Shown here one piece after another: positions 45,400 to 55,869 of a stretch of DNA of 64,000 bases. Within the stretch, counting starts at the first letter, position 1, and the number at the start of each line of letters is the position of its first letter. The stretch spans positions 118,925,019-118,989,018 of the forward strand of contig NC_061116.1 in NCBI RefSeq assembly GCF_002878395.1, written 5' to 3'. The notes under the pieces were generated by a model that worked only from the letters and a program-made list of their open reading frames with translations, was not told the DNA's origin and searched no databases. This stretch comes from Capsicum annuum. Lineage: Eukaryota > Streptophyta > Magnoliopsida > Solanales > Solanaceae. Position numbers and translations under genes: made by a program.

Positions 45400-47230
45400 C
45401 CAATCTTGCATTTTTCAGCTCTTTCTTTTCTGCCTTCTTCTTCACTTTTCTTTCTTCTTCACTATCTGGCTCTTCTCTCTTATTTTTTCCTTTTCCCTTT
45501 TTTCTTGTTTTTCTTTGGGGATTCTGTAGTGAGGTCAAGTATAGGAATTTCTTTCTCTAATTCTTCCATAGCTGGACCTATTGTCATCATAATTTGGTGC
45601 TGATGTAGCACCCTAACCTCATCCTTAACCTTATCCAATGCATCCCTGAATGTAGCAAGATCAGAACCTGTTATCTCTTTTGCTCGGGCATCGAATCTAT
45701 TCTCCAAATCTGCAACTCGCGTAGGCAATATCATAAAAGGCTCTAGTGCAGCCTTGATTCTTTTATCCACAGTAGCAACAAACTATTTGGCAAAGGCATG
45801 TAGCTGGGCCTCGCACCACTTTACTTATTTAGTCACCTTTCTAATACCAATAGGCTGAAATGCCAAACCTGTTGCTCTGGAGGGACTGAGGAATTGGCTT
45901 CAGTCTCAGACACTGAAGTTGCCTGTGCTAAAGAATCCTATACATCGACCTGAAGTACTGCTCCTGCATTTGTAACCGGTGGTTCCACTGCTACCTCTGC
46001 CCTCTATTAAGTTTAAGTCCCGACTGAATCTCATCAAATCATATGGGGTTGTAAGTCTTCCGGGAACGAACGTCTTTATCCACTGCCAAAATCTTTGGCA
46101 CCTCAGTAGCTTTGCACAGCTCTATAATAAGACACGAAAAAGGATAAGTAGTGCCGACCCTCGACATCCTAATCTTCATCTCATCCATAATGATTCCCCA
46201 AAGTTTAAGAGAAGTTGCTGCACCAAACTTTCTACCAAAATAGCCCGGTCATCACTCAGAATATTGTCTCCTTCAGTAGGTATTAGCCAAAATCACACTA
46301 TGCCCCACCAAAATTTTACCTCCTGAGTCAACGAGGACTTATAGATTCTCTTATTTGGGTTTGTCACCCAAGTCGGTTCTCCGTCAGCGATGATGTTGGC
46401 CAACCAAGGACATTGTTTATCCTTATTCTTTATCCGAGCATAAAATAATGGTGTGGTGGCCTATGGCATAAACTCAGGGCCGTGCAAGAATCTGTTGATG
46501 GATCTAGTCGAAACATCGACGCTGACACCACTCACCCGAACTCTCACTAGAAGAGGCTGATCTGCTACTTTTTCACCTGGTTTGCACATATTCTCCAATT
46601 GGGCTTGGTAATTCGCATAAAACTCCCAAACCAGTGTGGGGAAAAATAAACCTCCCCTTTATGTAGTACGTCCTAAGTCGTATTCTTTGAATTTCTTCTC
46701 CACTTTAGGGTATCTGTTCAACCCTTTCATTATGATCATCTTTTCTTCTTGGATTGGCCTCTTCGCATTCCTTCTATCACTTCTTTACAACCTAGCAATA
46801 TAGATGTCTTCAGCTCTAGGGATTTTCCATCTAGCATTGTTCCTTACTTCTGGGTTCTTACATTTGATAAGAGTCCTAGAGGTGGAGACTCTTCATCATC
46901 TTGTTTATCAGTGGATGGGGACCCGGAAGCTGTTCCTTCGGACTCAGATTCTTTAGATTCTTCTTGATTCTCTTCATCAGCTTCAGCATATTTAGACTCA
47001 CCTTTTTCAGAACCCTCCTTCTCAGAAGCTATGGTCGACTCAGTATCATCACTGTCCTCCACCTCAATTGGTGGAGATGGTGGATTTTTCTTTGGACTTT
47101 GCTTATTCTTTAGCTTTCTGAGCAAGGGTTCCTCCTTCTCATAGTCAGATTCCTCGTTGAGGAGCTTACGATGTACATCATCTTTGGCCACTTTCTTTGG
47201 TTCTGTGGGACTCTTTCATTTTGGTGCCAT
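45400..47230 (-). pseudogene. Extra ORF: putative plant-transposon-protein domain with coiled coil
   Basis: The minus-strand start at 47230 begins MAPK, then a stop, then KKVAKDDVHRKLLNEESDYE. An acidic, Ser/Glu-rich stretch (47100-46900) leads to a core at about 46660-46100: EFYANYQAQLENM, SGVSVDVSTRSINRFLHGPEF, LTQEVKFWWGIV, IPTEGDNILSDDRAILVESLV. This pattern matches the domain that databases call putative plant transposon protein, found in many Solanaceae retroelement ORFs; its biochemical role is unknown. The last part (45770-45480) is a predicted coiled coil (RVADLENRFDARAKEI...DALDKVKDEVRVLHQHQ) with a Lys-rich tail. Four or more stops break it. The position matches the env-like ORF of Athila elements. 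Confidence 0.75.
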
Positions 47231-47329
47231 TTTAGAGTATCTAGAGACATTATAAGAACGTTAGTCAACCCTAAAGATCACAAACATAGGTACATTAATA
47301 ATTTAAGCTTATTTATGTTTCAGTCCCCA

Positions 47330-48225
47330 GGTGTGACGACAATTTATGACAAGCCTTTACGACCGTGATAGCTTATCATGGTTGTCGTCAACCTCAAACA
47401 GAACCAAAAATTTTTTTACACTTTCTGACGACCTTCATGATAGGCCATCATAATTGTGATAGACCGTCACGATTGTCATCAGCTCTATCCATAACTAACT
47501 TCAGTTTTGTCATCTTTTGATGACATTCCTAATAAGCCGTCACTATGGTGATAGCCTATCATGGATGTCTTCACACTTATCATAACCCACTTTTGACTTT
47601 AACTAAATTTTTGGTCCCCATTATTTCTCAAGATTTACTTGAATTTGAATCGTGAGCTATCTTTTCAACCCTTGGGCTTGTACAGCAAAGCCTAGGTATG
47701 ATTTTAGCCATTTTCCAAGTTTGAACTTGGTTCAATCACATTGGGGACTTGAGTTAGCTTTAATTCACCATACAACATAAGTAAAGAAGTGTTGAAGTAG
47801 AGTATACCTGATGGCTCTTTTAATCTAGTGCCACACACAAGAAAAAGTGTGAAGGAAGATGTTCTTGATTCTTAAGTGCAAACCACACACAAATTAAACT
47901 TGTTTTTCTTAGAGTGTTTTGCCAAGAATGGAAACTATTTTAAATAAGGAAAAAAAAATAACTAAAGAAAAAGAAGTTAAAAGCGGTAGAAATTTGTAAA
48001 GGCTCGCGATTGGGGCTGGGTCAGATCTAATTAAAATTAGACCCAGTTTTCAGATATTAGGCTTTGTGCTGGCGATGATTTGTGATGGCTTGTCACAGTT
48101 GTGATAGGCCATTAAGATCATCATCAACAGTAGGCAGAGAGTTTCTCAAGTCTGATCTAGCTGATGGTATTCATGATAGCTTGTCACAGTTGTGATGGCA
48201 TTTCACGGATGTCGTCATGACCTTC
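47330..48225 (-). repeat. Spacer with five dyad-symmetric modules
   Basis: Five stretches of 50-60 bp (about 47333-47392, 47426-47480, 47518-47575, 48067-48120, 48163-48218) follow the pattern TGACGAC...GTGATAGGCC...GTGATGGCCTGTCAC...GTCGTCA. Each is near its own reverse complement. The same modules occur three times in each LTR of the element. No frame is present here. Confidence 0.7.
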
Positions 48226-48309
48226 TAGCTGACCCTTTTTATTTTTTCATCTTCTCTATACTAAATCCTAATTTAAAAAATAAAAATACTTGCTCAAACA
48301 TAAAAATTC

Positions 48310-48324
48310 TGGGTTGCCTCCCAT
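48310..48324 (-). promoter_or_regulatory. Conserved post-pol phrase of Athila-group elements
   Basis: On the minus strand ATGGGAGGCAACCCA lies 130 bp after the protease frame. A GGGAGGCAACCCA-type phrase after pol is well known from Athila-group elements. Finding it so close to protease shows that the RT-to-integrase part is missing between them. Confidence 0.6.
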
Positions 48325-48454
48325 TAGCTCCTGTTTTACTATCGCAGCATGACTGGGTTCTCTTGACTACTCAAAATTCACCAAGACAACTTGTTGATAC
48401 CTCTTTTTCATCCTCATAGAAGAAGTCAATGATTGAGAAGACATTCATATCATT

Positions 48455-48875
48455 TTATTGTGACATGGGTTGATGCATTTTGAATTTTGCCTCCTTTTTA
48501 CCTAGCCTAAACTTAAGCTCATTCAACTCCATGTCAACTATTACTCTTCCTGTTGCCAAGAGTGGCCTTCCCAAGATAATGGGTACCTCAAAGTCCACAT
48601 CATAATCCAGTACCACAAAATCATCAGGAAAAATAAAGTCTGCTACTTTCACCAACACATCATGTAAAATTCCAACAGGCCACTTTATTGACCTATCTGC
48701 CATCACCAGTCACATGTTAGTAGGTGTTGGATCTTCTAAACCCAGCTTCTTACATACAACAAGTGGCATCAGATATATGCTGACACCTAAATTACATAAT
48801 GCCTTTGCAACATCTAGAGACCCAACCTTGAACGGAATAGTAAATGCACCTAGGTCGGCCTTCTTTTGCACTAAG
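48455..48875 (-). pseudogene. Athila/Tat-type aspartic protease with altered catalytic residue
   Basis: On the minus strand: GAFTIPFKVGSLDVAKALCN, LGVSIYLMPLVVCKKLG, a stop, then the open frame from 48706 with ADRSIKWPVGILHDVLVKVA, FVVLDYDVDFEVPIILGRPL and MELNELKFRLGKKEAKF. The catalytic loop, D-L-G or D-S-G in the family, reads N-L-G (AAT codon, complement of 48791-48793), so the active aspartate is gone. Ends MHQPMSQ at 48455. Confidence 0.82.
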
Positions 48876-48877
48876 AA

Positions 48878-50763
48878 TCATGTGGAAACCACGCTACAAT
48901 GGTGGAGATTGTCCACCTGCTCACTGCTGACCTTCCTCTTCTTTGTGATGAGGTCTTTTATGAACTTGGCATAGCCTGGTATTTGCTCAAGTGCCTCAAC
49001 CAAAGGTACATTAATTGTCAATTGCTTGAGCATAGCCATGAACTTGCAAAATTTTGCCTCATCAACTTTTTTCTTCAATTGTTGAGGAAAGGGAGGTGAC
49101 GGTTTAGGGATAGTCTTTAACACCACTTCCTCCTCGTTCTCATCTTCTTTCTTCAAAATATCAACAAAACCATCCATTTTCTTAGACTCCACTGGACTAC
49201 TTTATTCGGGTTCATCAATACTTACCTTATTTTCCATAGATTTGCCCACAGAGGGGTCACATAACAGCTTACCACTCTGAGTGGTAATCTCTATACACGA
49301 ACCACCATTTTGGGGGTTTTGAACTATATCACTAGGTAATGTAGCAAAAAGTTGGTTCATCTGCTGCTCCAACTGCTTAATAGAAGCAGAGTGTGAGTTA
49401 ATCTACTGACTTAGGGTAGAGAATTCACTCTTCATAGTAGTTACTCCCAAGTTGGTAGCTTCAACTCCCTTCAATAACTTTTCCATCATGTCTTCCATAG
49501 ATATCTTGCTAGAGCTAGTTATTGCAGCATCCCTACTTCCTGGAGGAACATACAAACCACTCCTATAATTATTATTTCTCCAGTGTCCCTACTCCCTATC
49601 TTTATTATCAGGCTTGTCATAAAAGTTCCGACCTTGGTTCCCTTGGCTATTGCCTCGGAAACCCCCTGATTACTCACATAGTTCGACTCTACATCTGCAC
49701 CTATAGCAATAGAACCCTGAGATTCCATAACCTTAACTATTTTGGTCTTGCCTAACAGGAAGTGCTTGGTCAGTAAGTCCATCTATGTCTTTAAGTGGGC
49801 CATGTCCTAATCTCGCTCCTCATCCCTTCTGTGCTGCTCTACAGTTATGCCACCGACAACAGTCAGGCTAGCCACTACAGAATCCCTAGTGTTCCAAGCT
49901 TGACTCTGCTTGGTCATTCTATTTAGTATGTCAGAAGCATCAAGGAAAGAGATATCAATGAATGAACCACCTGCAGCATTATCTACAATTGGCTTTGTCA
50001 CAAAGTTGAAAGCTTTATACAAAGTCTCCTTTAAGTGCAAGTCCATCATGTTGTGTTTTGGACATTGTGCAAGCTTCTTATTAAATCTCTCCTAGGTTTC
50101 ATGCAATGCTTCAGTTGGGAGTTATTTGAAGTTACTAATTTTATCCCTCAACTGTACCCTTCTGGAGGGTGGAAAGAACCGTTCTAGGAACACCTCTTTT
50201 AATAATCCCCAGTTGGTTATAAAATTAGGCTCTAGATCATTTAACCACATTGTTGCCTCTCCAGACAGAGACAAAGGGAACAATATCAACCAAATCATAT
50301 TCTGGCTCACTCCCAGATTGTCAAAAGATTTGAAAATAGTGATGAATTTCACCAAATGCATGTTCGGTTCATCACCAGGTAAGCCTCCAAACAACCCCTT
50401 CAGATTCAGGAGTTGGATCACGGTGCTTTTTATATTGAATTTTGCACCTGGTGCCAATGGTAGAGGAATTATAGAACCTATTGCACTATCTCCGTCCATT
50501 CCTTCATCATCTTCATCAGCCTCGTATTGAACGGGCTGTTGGCGGCCATACCTTCCTCGGATTGGACAGTTTTTATTGATATTTCGTTGCACTGGTGCAA
50601 CAAGTTGCTCAGCTCGCCTTGGGTTTTAAGGATTTAGCAATTCCTCATCACCCAAGTCTTCATCATTAGGGTTCTGGTGATGTGCTTGTTGACCCTAATT
50701 CTTTATGTTCACCTGAGCCCTGGCCAAAACGGCTAGTCTGTCCGCCTCCTGTTGTTCAGCCAT
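48878..50763 (-). pseudogene. Athila/Tat-type gag
   Basis: Starts at 50763 (MAEQQEADRLAVLARAQ). The retrotransposon-gag domain lies at about 50420-50122: LLNLKGLFGGLPGDEPNMHL, LILFPLSLSGEATMWLNDLE, WGLLKEVFLERFFPPSRRVQ. The segment 49192-48878 has PPFPQQLKKKVDEAKFCKFM and VEALEQIPGYAKFIKDLITK, a linker typical of Athila-group gag-pol. A handful of stops (for example near 50697, 50634, 50120, 49804, 49517) are spread over 1.9 kb. The protein would form the particle. Confidence 0.85.
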
Positions 50764-50936
50764 TTTCTTATCAGTTGAGGTTCTGGATTGATTGGCAATA
50801 ACGGCTCTCCAGAACTTCTTTTTTTGGTATAAACAACATAATACCTACAATAGAGAAAAACAACAAATAAACGTAAATCTAGAAAACTTAACTAACAACA
50901 AATTAGCGTACACAAACTTTCAATTTACAACCATAT

Positions 50937-50954
50937 TGCTCGACAACAACGCCA
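50937..50954 (-). promoter_or_regulatory. Primer binding site, tRNA-Asp-like
   Basis: On the minus strand TGGCGTTGTTGTCGAGCA lies four bases after the 5' LTR. It resembles the TGGCGCCGTTGCCGGGGA site, complementary to tRNA-Asp, of Athila/Tat elements; most changes are C-to-T or G-to-A. Confidence 0.75.
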
Positions 50955-50958
50955 TTTT

Positions 50959-52333
50959 TGATAACGCTCAAACTACACTCTTAAATGGGTGTAAGCGATC
51001 ATTTTCAATATAAAACCCAACTAGGTTGGGGTCGAATCTCATATGGGATAGGGTGTGAACTCAAGTTGTTTACGTAATAATTCACTGGTAGTTTACTATT
51101 TCCTGAAATGAGGGTTTAAATTTCTCAGGCAATTTTTAGTCACTTTGAGATTAATGTTTGTAACCAATATTTTATAAAATAACTGGGATTATGTTCACTA
51201 GGGTTTATGGTATATGCAGATGCTACAAATAACTCAAGATTCTCACGGTGGTTAGGATGATAAGCTATCTCTGTCAATAGTATGCTCGAATGTCTCTCAA
51301 CCTATTCAAGCGTCTAATTTCCTAATCCTCTCAGACTTAGGGAATTAGAACTCATTGCCCAGATTTTACCTCACGTTAATCAACCTTGTTACATCACTGA
51401 TTATTAAATGAAGCCTTTCCGAGTCCCTGTCGATAATTCACTTCCTACTGTTTATGATTTCTTTCTCAAGCAAACCAAAGTAGGTACGCCTATTGTTTGT
51501 AACCAACAGATATAAGTTAGAATATCAGAATTACTAAGAAATCCTAACACCTATTAAACCTTGAGTAATTAATCAACACCTTATCATGACCTAACACTAG
51601 ATTCCATAACCTAGGTTAAGAGTGTTTAGCTACTCATGATGCAGGAAATAAGTACACAAGTTGAAGTCATAATTAAAAGGATTAACTTACAATAATGAAG
51701 GAAATCAAAAGTGTTGTTTCAATTGAATCAAAAGGAAAACCACGAAAATATTTGTCTTCAAGAGAGAGAGAGAGAGAAGAAAAAGTAGTATGTTGTAGGA
51801 TATGTCAATTAATTGATGGATAATAGAAAAAAACCTAAAACAAGGATTTAAATAGTTAACCCTAAATAAGGAAATAAAATTAATATTTCAGATGTTCTTC
51901 TGAATAGATGACGGCGGTTGTTACAGCCTATCATGATTTTGACGGCCAGTCACGGACGTCGTCAGCTTCTCAACAAATTGAACTTCTGTTGCCTAAGGTT
52001 GATGATGATAGTGACGGTCTATAAGGATCTTGACAGCGTGTCATGAAGGTCGTCACAAAACTTCTTGCAACTCCCCTCTTCTGTTTAAGGTTGACGACAT
52101 CCTTGATAGCTTATCACCAGGAAGAAGACGTGTCATGGATGTCGTCAGCGACAATTAGCTCTTCATTTGCTTCCGATTTCATACGTTTTGCTTTATTTAT
52201 TTATGGTTCTCCTTCTTATCTAGTTTTATCGTAAAACCAAAGTAAACTAATCAAAAATGATTAAAGTTGCTCAAGACCTTGCAATTATTTAGAGTTAAAA
52301 GCTTCAAATATGTTAGCATGAGCTCACACATCA
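50959..52333 (-). repeat. 5' LTR of the Athila/Tat-like element
   Basis: Direct repeat of 42492-43865, same ends. Contains the AG microsatellite (51763-51778) and three dyad modules (about 51908-51965, 52000-52057, 52090-52147). Confidence 0.93.
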
Positions 52334-52338
52334 GCTTC

Positions 52339-54023
52339 CTTATCTAAGATCACCAATTAAGGTATGCGGGGTTATGAACAAGGACAATCCTTTAGTCCTT
52401 ATGCCCAAAACTATCTTTTTAAGTTTAATTCATATGATTTGCAATTAGGGTTCATACCCAATTTTTATTATTTGAAGATTATAAGATTTCAAGTGATTGA
52501 ATGTTGAATTGCATGACTATTTTCATATAATTATGCGTATAATGAGATTTTTCAGATTTTTTCAATTGAGTTTAAGCATGATATTGAGATTCTTGATTTT
52601 ATTATTTTGATATTGTTGGAGTATTTTCAAGAAGCATATTGAGTATGATGTTTTGCTATGATTTTTACATGAGTTTGAAGCATGGGTCATTAAGCCCTAA
52701 TGAGAATTGTTATTTCAAGATTGATTGTGCTATGAGCAAATTATGACTAGATTCTTTTCAGATTATTGATAAAGATTTGATCTTTTGGTCTCAGAATAAA
52801 TATGAAATCCACTTTACAGATTCAGATTACAGATTTAGCTTTACAGAATTACAGTTGGTTTTTATTATAAACCACTAGACTATTTTAAAAGTGGATTTTC
52901 ATCAAAACGAGCATATAGATATTATTTTGGGAGTCGTATTTAGCATAGAGATAGGTACATTACTACGGTTTCATACCCCAGAACTACGTGCCAATGTAGG
53001 ATTTAGATTATTCACACTTCTATGTGGATGACAGATATGTCATCACCCAGATAGGTTATATTCTCTAGAAAGAGTATGACTCTTCTCCCTAACGTGGGAT
53101 GACTCTTCTCCCCAACGTGGGATGTTCCTTCTTAGGAGGACAATGAATTTGGACTCCATGAATGCTCACATGGTTTATGTCGGTTAGAAGAACTTCCCCT
53201 AAGAAAAAGTATTTTCCAGATTTTAGAAACTAAGTGTAAAGGCTCAAAAACTTGGTTAAATATTACTTAAGATTTCAGTTACAGAATTACAGCTTTTAGT
53301 TTTTAGACATAAAAGGTAAGCCCTTTTTCACTTAGCGTATATGATTTGAAAATAGAACAGAAATACATATTTTAGAACTAAATGTTATGACTCACTAGAT
53401 TTATAAAGTATGATTTTCTTCTTATTACATCAGATTTTAGTATTTTAGACACTCCAACTTATGTGAGTCATTTACATTTAGCATGCATTATTTTTTTTTA
53501 TAAATTATGATGATTTATATTATGTCCATATACTCAGTACATCCTTAAAGTACTGATCTACATATATGTCTAGGAGCTACATTGTCTCATAATGTAGTTA
53601 CAAGTTGTAGCACGCATGCCATATCTAGACAGTTTGCAATTCCAGACAGCAGATGATAAGTCCTCCTATTTTGGGGACTTAAGTTATTTTTATGTACTTT
53701 ACTTTCTTACTCATAAGTATTGACTAGTGATAGTTGAATTCGTGCCCCAGCTATCTATAGTCAGTATAGTAGAGGCTTCACAGATGTTAGTTAGAGTCTG
53801 TCTTGTGATTTCAGTCCTTCTTTTCATACTTTATCAAAATGTAAAATTGTATTAGTGTTATATTTTCATAGATTCCATCATTATTATGTTTTCGCACAGT
53901 AAACTCAGTCATTTTATACATATTTTATCAGTTGCTATGTATGCCAGTTCATGGGTTAGCTTGGGATCACTTATGGTCCTAAGCATCCTGTGACGTCTCG
54001 GGATATATTTTTGGGGCGTTACA
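52339..54023 (+). repeat. 3' LTR of gypsy D, second part
   Basis: Continues the LTR after the GCTTC duplication (AAGGTATGCGGGGTTATGAA at 52359) and ends TTTTGGGGCGTTACA at 54023. Contains a 23 bp tandem duplication at 53078-53123. It abuts gypsy C pol directly. Confidence 0.85.
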
Positions 54024-54024
54024 G

Positions 54025-54428
54025 ATAACCTGCTAAGAGCATCAGCAACTGTGTTATCTTTACCTGGATGGTAATAGAGACTCATATTGTAGTCCTTCAG
54101 CGACTTAAGCCACCTCCTTTGTTTGAATTTAACTCTTTTTGAGAAAACACATATGTAAGCTCTTATGATTAGAAAAGATATCACCATGAACCCTATAGAG
54201 ATAGTGACGCCAAATCTTCAATTCAAATACCTCCGCCAATAACTCCAAATCATGAGTAGGGTAGTTCTTCTCATTAACTTTCAACTGACTAGAAACATAA
54301 GACACCAGCCTACTATGCTGCATCAACACACAACCAAGCCCAACACGAGAAGCATCACAATACACTTCAAAGCCATCATTACCCTCGGGGAAGGTCAAAA
54401 CTAGAGATAAAGTTAGCTTATCCTTCAT
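54025..54428 (-). pseudogene. gypsy C RNase H
   Basis: From 54428: MKDKLTLSLVLTFPEGNDGF, VYCDASRVGLGCVLMQHSRL with the first catalytic aspartate, [20 protein letters not shown] with the glutamate, then IFSNHKSL, where the usual aspartate of the TDHKSL box reads asparagine. Continues in another frame to YYHPGKDNTVADALSRLS, the domain end, which coincides with the junction to gypsy D at 54023. Confidence 0.88.
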
Positions 54429-55400
54429 CTTTTCAAAACATCACTTGCAAGCATCAAACTACAAGACTTTGAGTTCTTTTGGGTCAATCTAGTCAATGGG
54501 GCAGCTATAGTTGAAAAGCTTTTCACAAATCTTCTATAGTAGATGATAAAACCCAAGAAACTCCGAATATCGGTTGGAGTCACAGGTCTAGGCCACTTCT
54601 TAACCACTACAATCTTTTATGGATCCACCATGATCCCTTCACTAGAGATAACATGACCAAAAAAAGTCATAGCCTATAACCAAAACTCACATTTTGAGAA
54701 TTTGGCATACAAACACTTATCCTTTAAGGTCTTCAACACAACACGGAGGTGATCGACATGATCCATCTCACTCTTAGAGTACACTGGAATATCATCTATG
54801 AACATGATGACAAAAAAATCTAAAAACTGATGGAAGAACCTATACATCAAATCCATAAATATTGTTGTCACACTGGTCAACCCAAACGACATAACTAGGA
54901 ATTTATAATGACCATACCGGGTCCTGAAGGCAGTTTTTTGGATATCTACTTCCCTAATTTTAAGCTAATGATAACCTAACCTAAGATCAATCTTAGCGAA
55001 ACACTTTGCACCTTGAAGCTAATCAAACAAACCATCATCCTAGGAAGAGGATACTTATTCTTTATAGTCACCTTATTCAACTAACAGTAGTTAATTCACA
55101 TATGAAGGAAACCATCCTTCTTACGCACGAACAAAATAGGAGCACCCCAAGGAGACACACTAGGATGGATAAAACCTTTATATAAGAGATCCTTCAATTT
55201 CTTCTTAAACTCATTCAACTCAGCCAGAGCCATTTTATAAGGAGGGATAGAGATAGGATGAGTGTCTGGAACAATATCAATCCCAAAAGCCATTTCCCTC
55301 TCGGGAGGAACACCAATAAAATCATCAAGGAAAACCTCAGGAAACTCATTAACCACAGGGATGGATTCCAGAGAAGGACCTTACAAGTTAGAATCTTTAA
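54429..55400 (-). pseudogene. gypsy C reverse transcriptase
   Basis: The frame 55356-55096 carries [40 protein letters not shown]. The frame 54892-54674 starts [19 protein letters not shown] and contains the catalytic [19 protein letters not shown] with both aspartates, then [12 protein letters not shown]. The frame 54607-54425 (TPTDIRSFLGFIIYYRRFV) is the connection. Stops and shifts separate the frames. Confidence 0.9.
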
Positions 55401-55494
55401 CTCAGACCAAATGATAGAAACACCCTTTAGAAATCAACTTTTGGGCTCTAAGATATGAGATGAACCTTTCCTTAGACACTAAAGAACCCCCTTC

Positions 55495-55818
55495 CTATAC
55501 AATAATCGACTCATTAGGAAATTTAAATACGACATTATGGGTCTGACAATCTAAAGAAGCATAGCATGAATGCAACCAATCCATCCCCAATATGACATCA
55601 AAGTCAACCATATCTAACTCTATCAAATCCACAAGAGTTTCTCCACCACTAACAGATACCACGCACCCTCTATAGAATCTTTTAGCAATCACAGAGTCAC
55701 CAAATAGGGTAGATATAGTAAAAGGATCAGAAATAAATTCAGGGCCAAAACCAAAATGCACGACCATAAATAGGGTCACATAAGAAAGAATGGACCCTGG
55801 ATCAAGTAAACAATACAC
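55495..55818 (-). pseudogene. gypsy C aspartic protease
   Basis: A 107-codon frame: YCLLDPGSILSYVTLFMVV with the DPG active-site box as in gypsy B, and ELDMVDFDVILGMDWLHSCY at the end of the core. Upstream frames (55818-55870) contain the linker to gag. Open throughout its core, unlike its neighbours. Confidence 0.88.
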
Positions 55819-55869
55819 ATCACGGGAGTTTAATATACCAGTAATGACATTGGGAGATACCTTAGAATC

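Larger units (their letters stand above)
42492..52333 (-). mobile_element. Athila/Tat-like Ty3/gypsy element lacking RT, RNase H and integrase
   Basis: A 9842 bp element on the minus strand with LTRs of 1374 and 1375 bp, a tRNA-Asp-like primer site, a purine tract and an exact 5 bp duplication GCTTC. Minus-strand order: 5' LTR (50959-52333), gag, protease, a conserved GGGAGGCAACCCA phrase, a spacer with dyad modules, an extra ORF of the plant-transposon-protein type, a tail, and the 3' LTR (42492-43865). RT, RNase H and integrase are not found between protease and the extra ORF, so the copy must depend on enzymes supplied in trans. In aligned LTR samples I count roughly 7-11 differences per 100 bp. 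Confidence 0.9.
38083..54023 (+). mobile_element. Ty3/gypsy element D, 5' truncated, split by an Athila/Tat-like element
   Basis: The last 387 bp of a 5' LTR (38083-38469) are followed by a tRNA-Met-type primer site, a 2.7 kb interior without recognisable pol, a purine tract and the 3' LTR (41205-42491 plus 52339-54023). The 38083-38469 block matches the 3' end of the second half (about 53640-54023), which ties the two together. Removing the 9847 bp insertion leaves a 3' LTR of about 2.97 kb. The interior has no RT, RNase H or integrase motif that I can see. Confidence 0.85.

Noticed and set aside
45363..45603. Two plus-strand Ser/Phe-rich frames of 65 codons
   Set aside because: They are the antisense of the Lys/Glu-rich coiled-coil end of the extra ORF on the minus strand.
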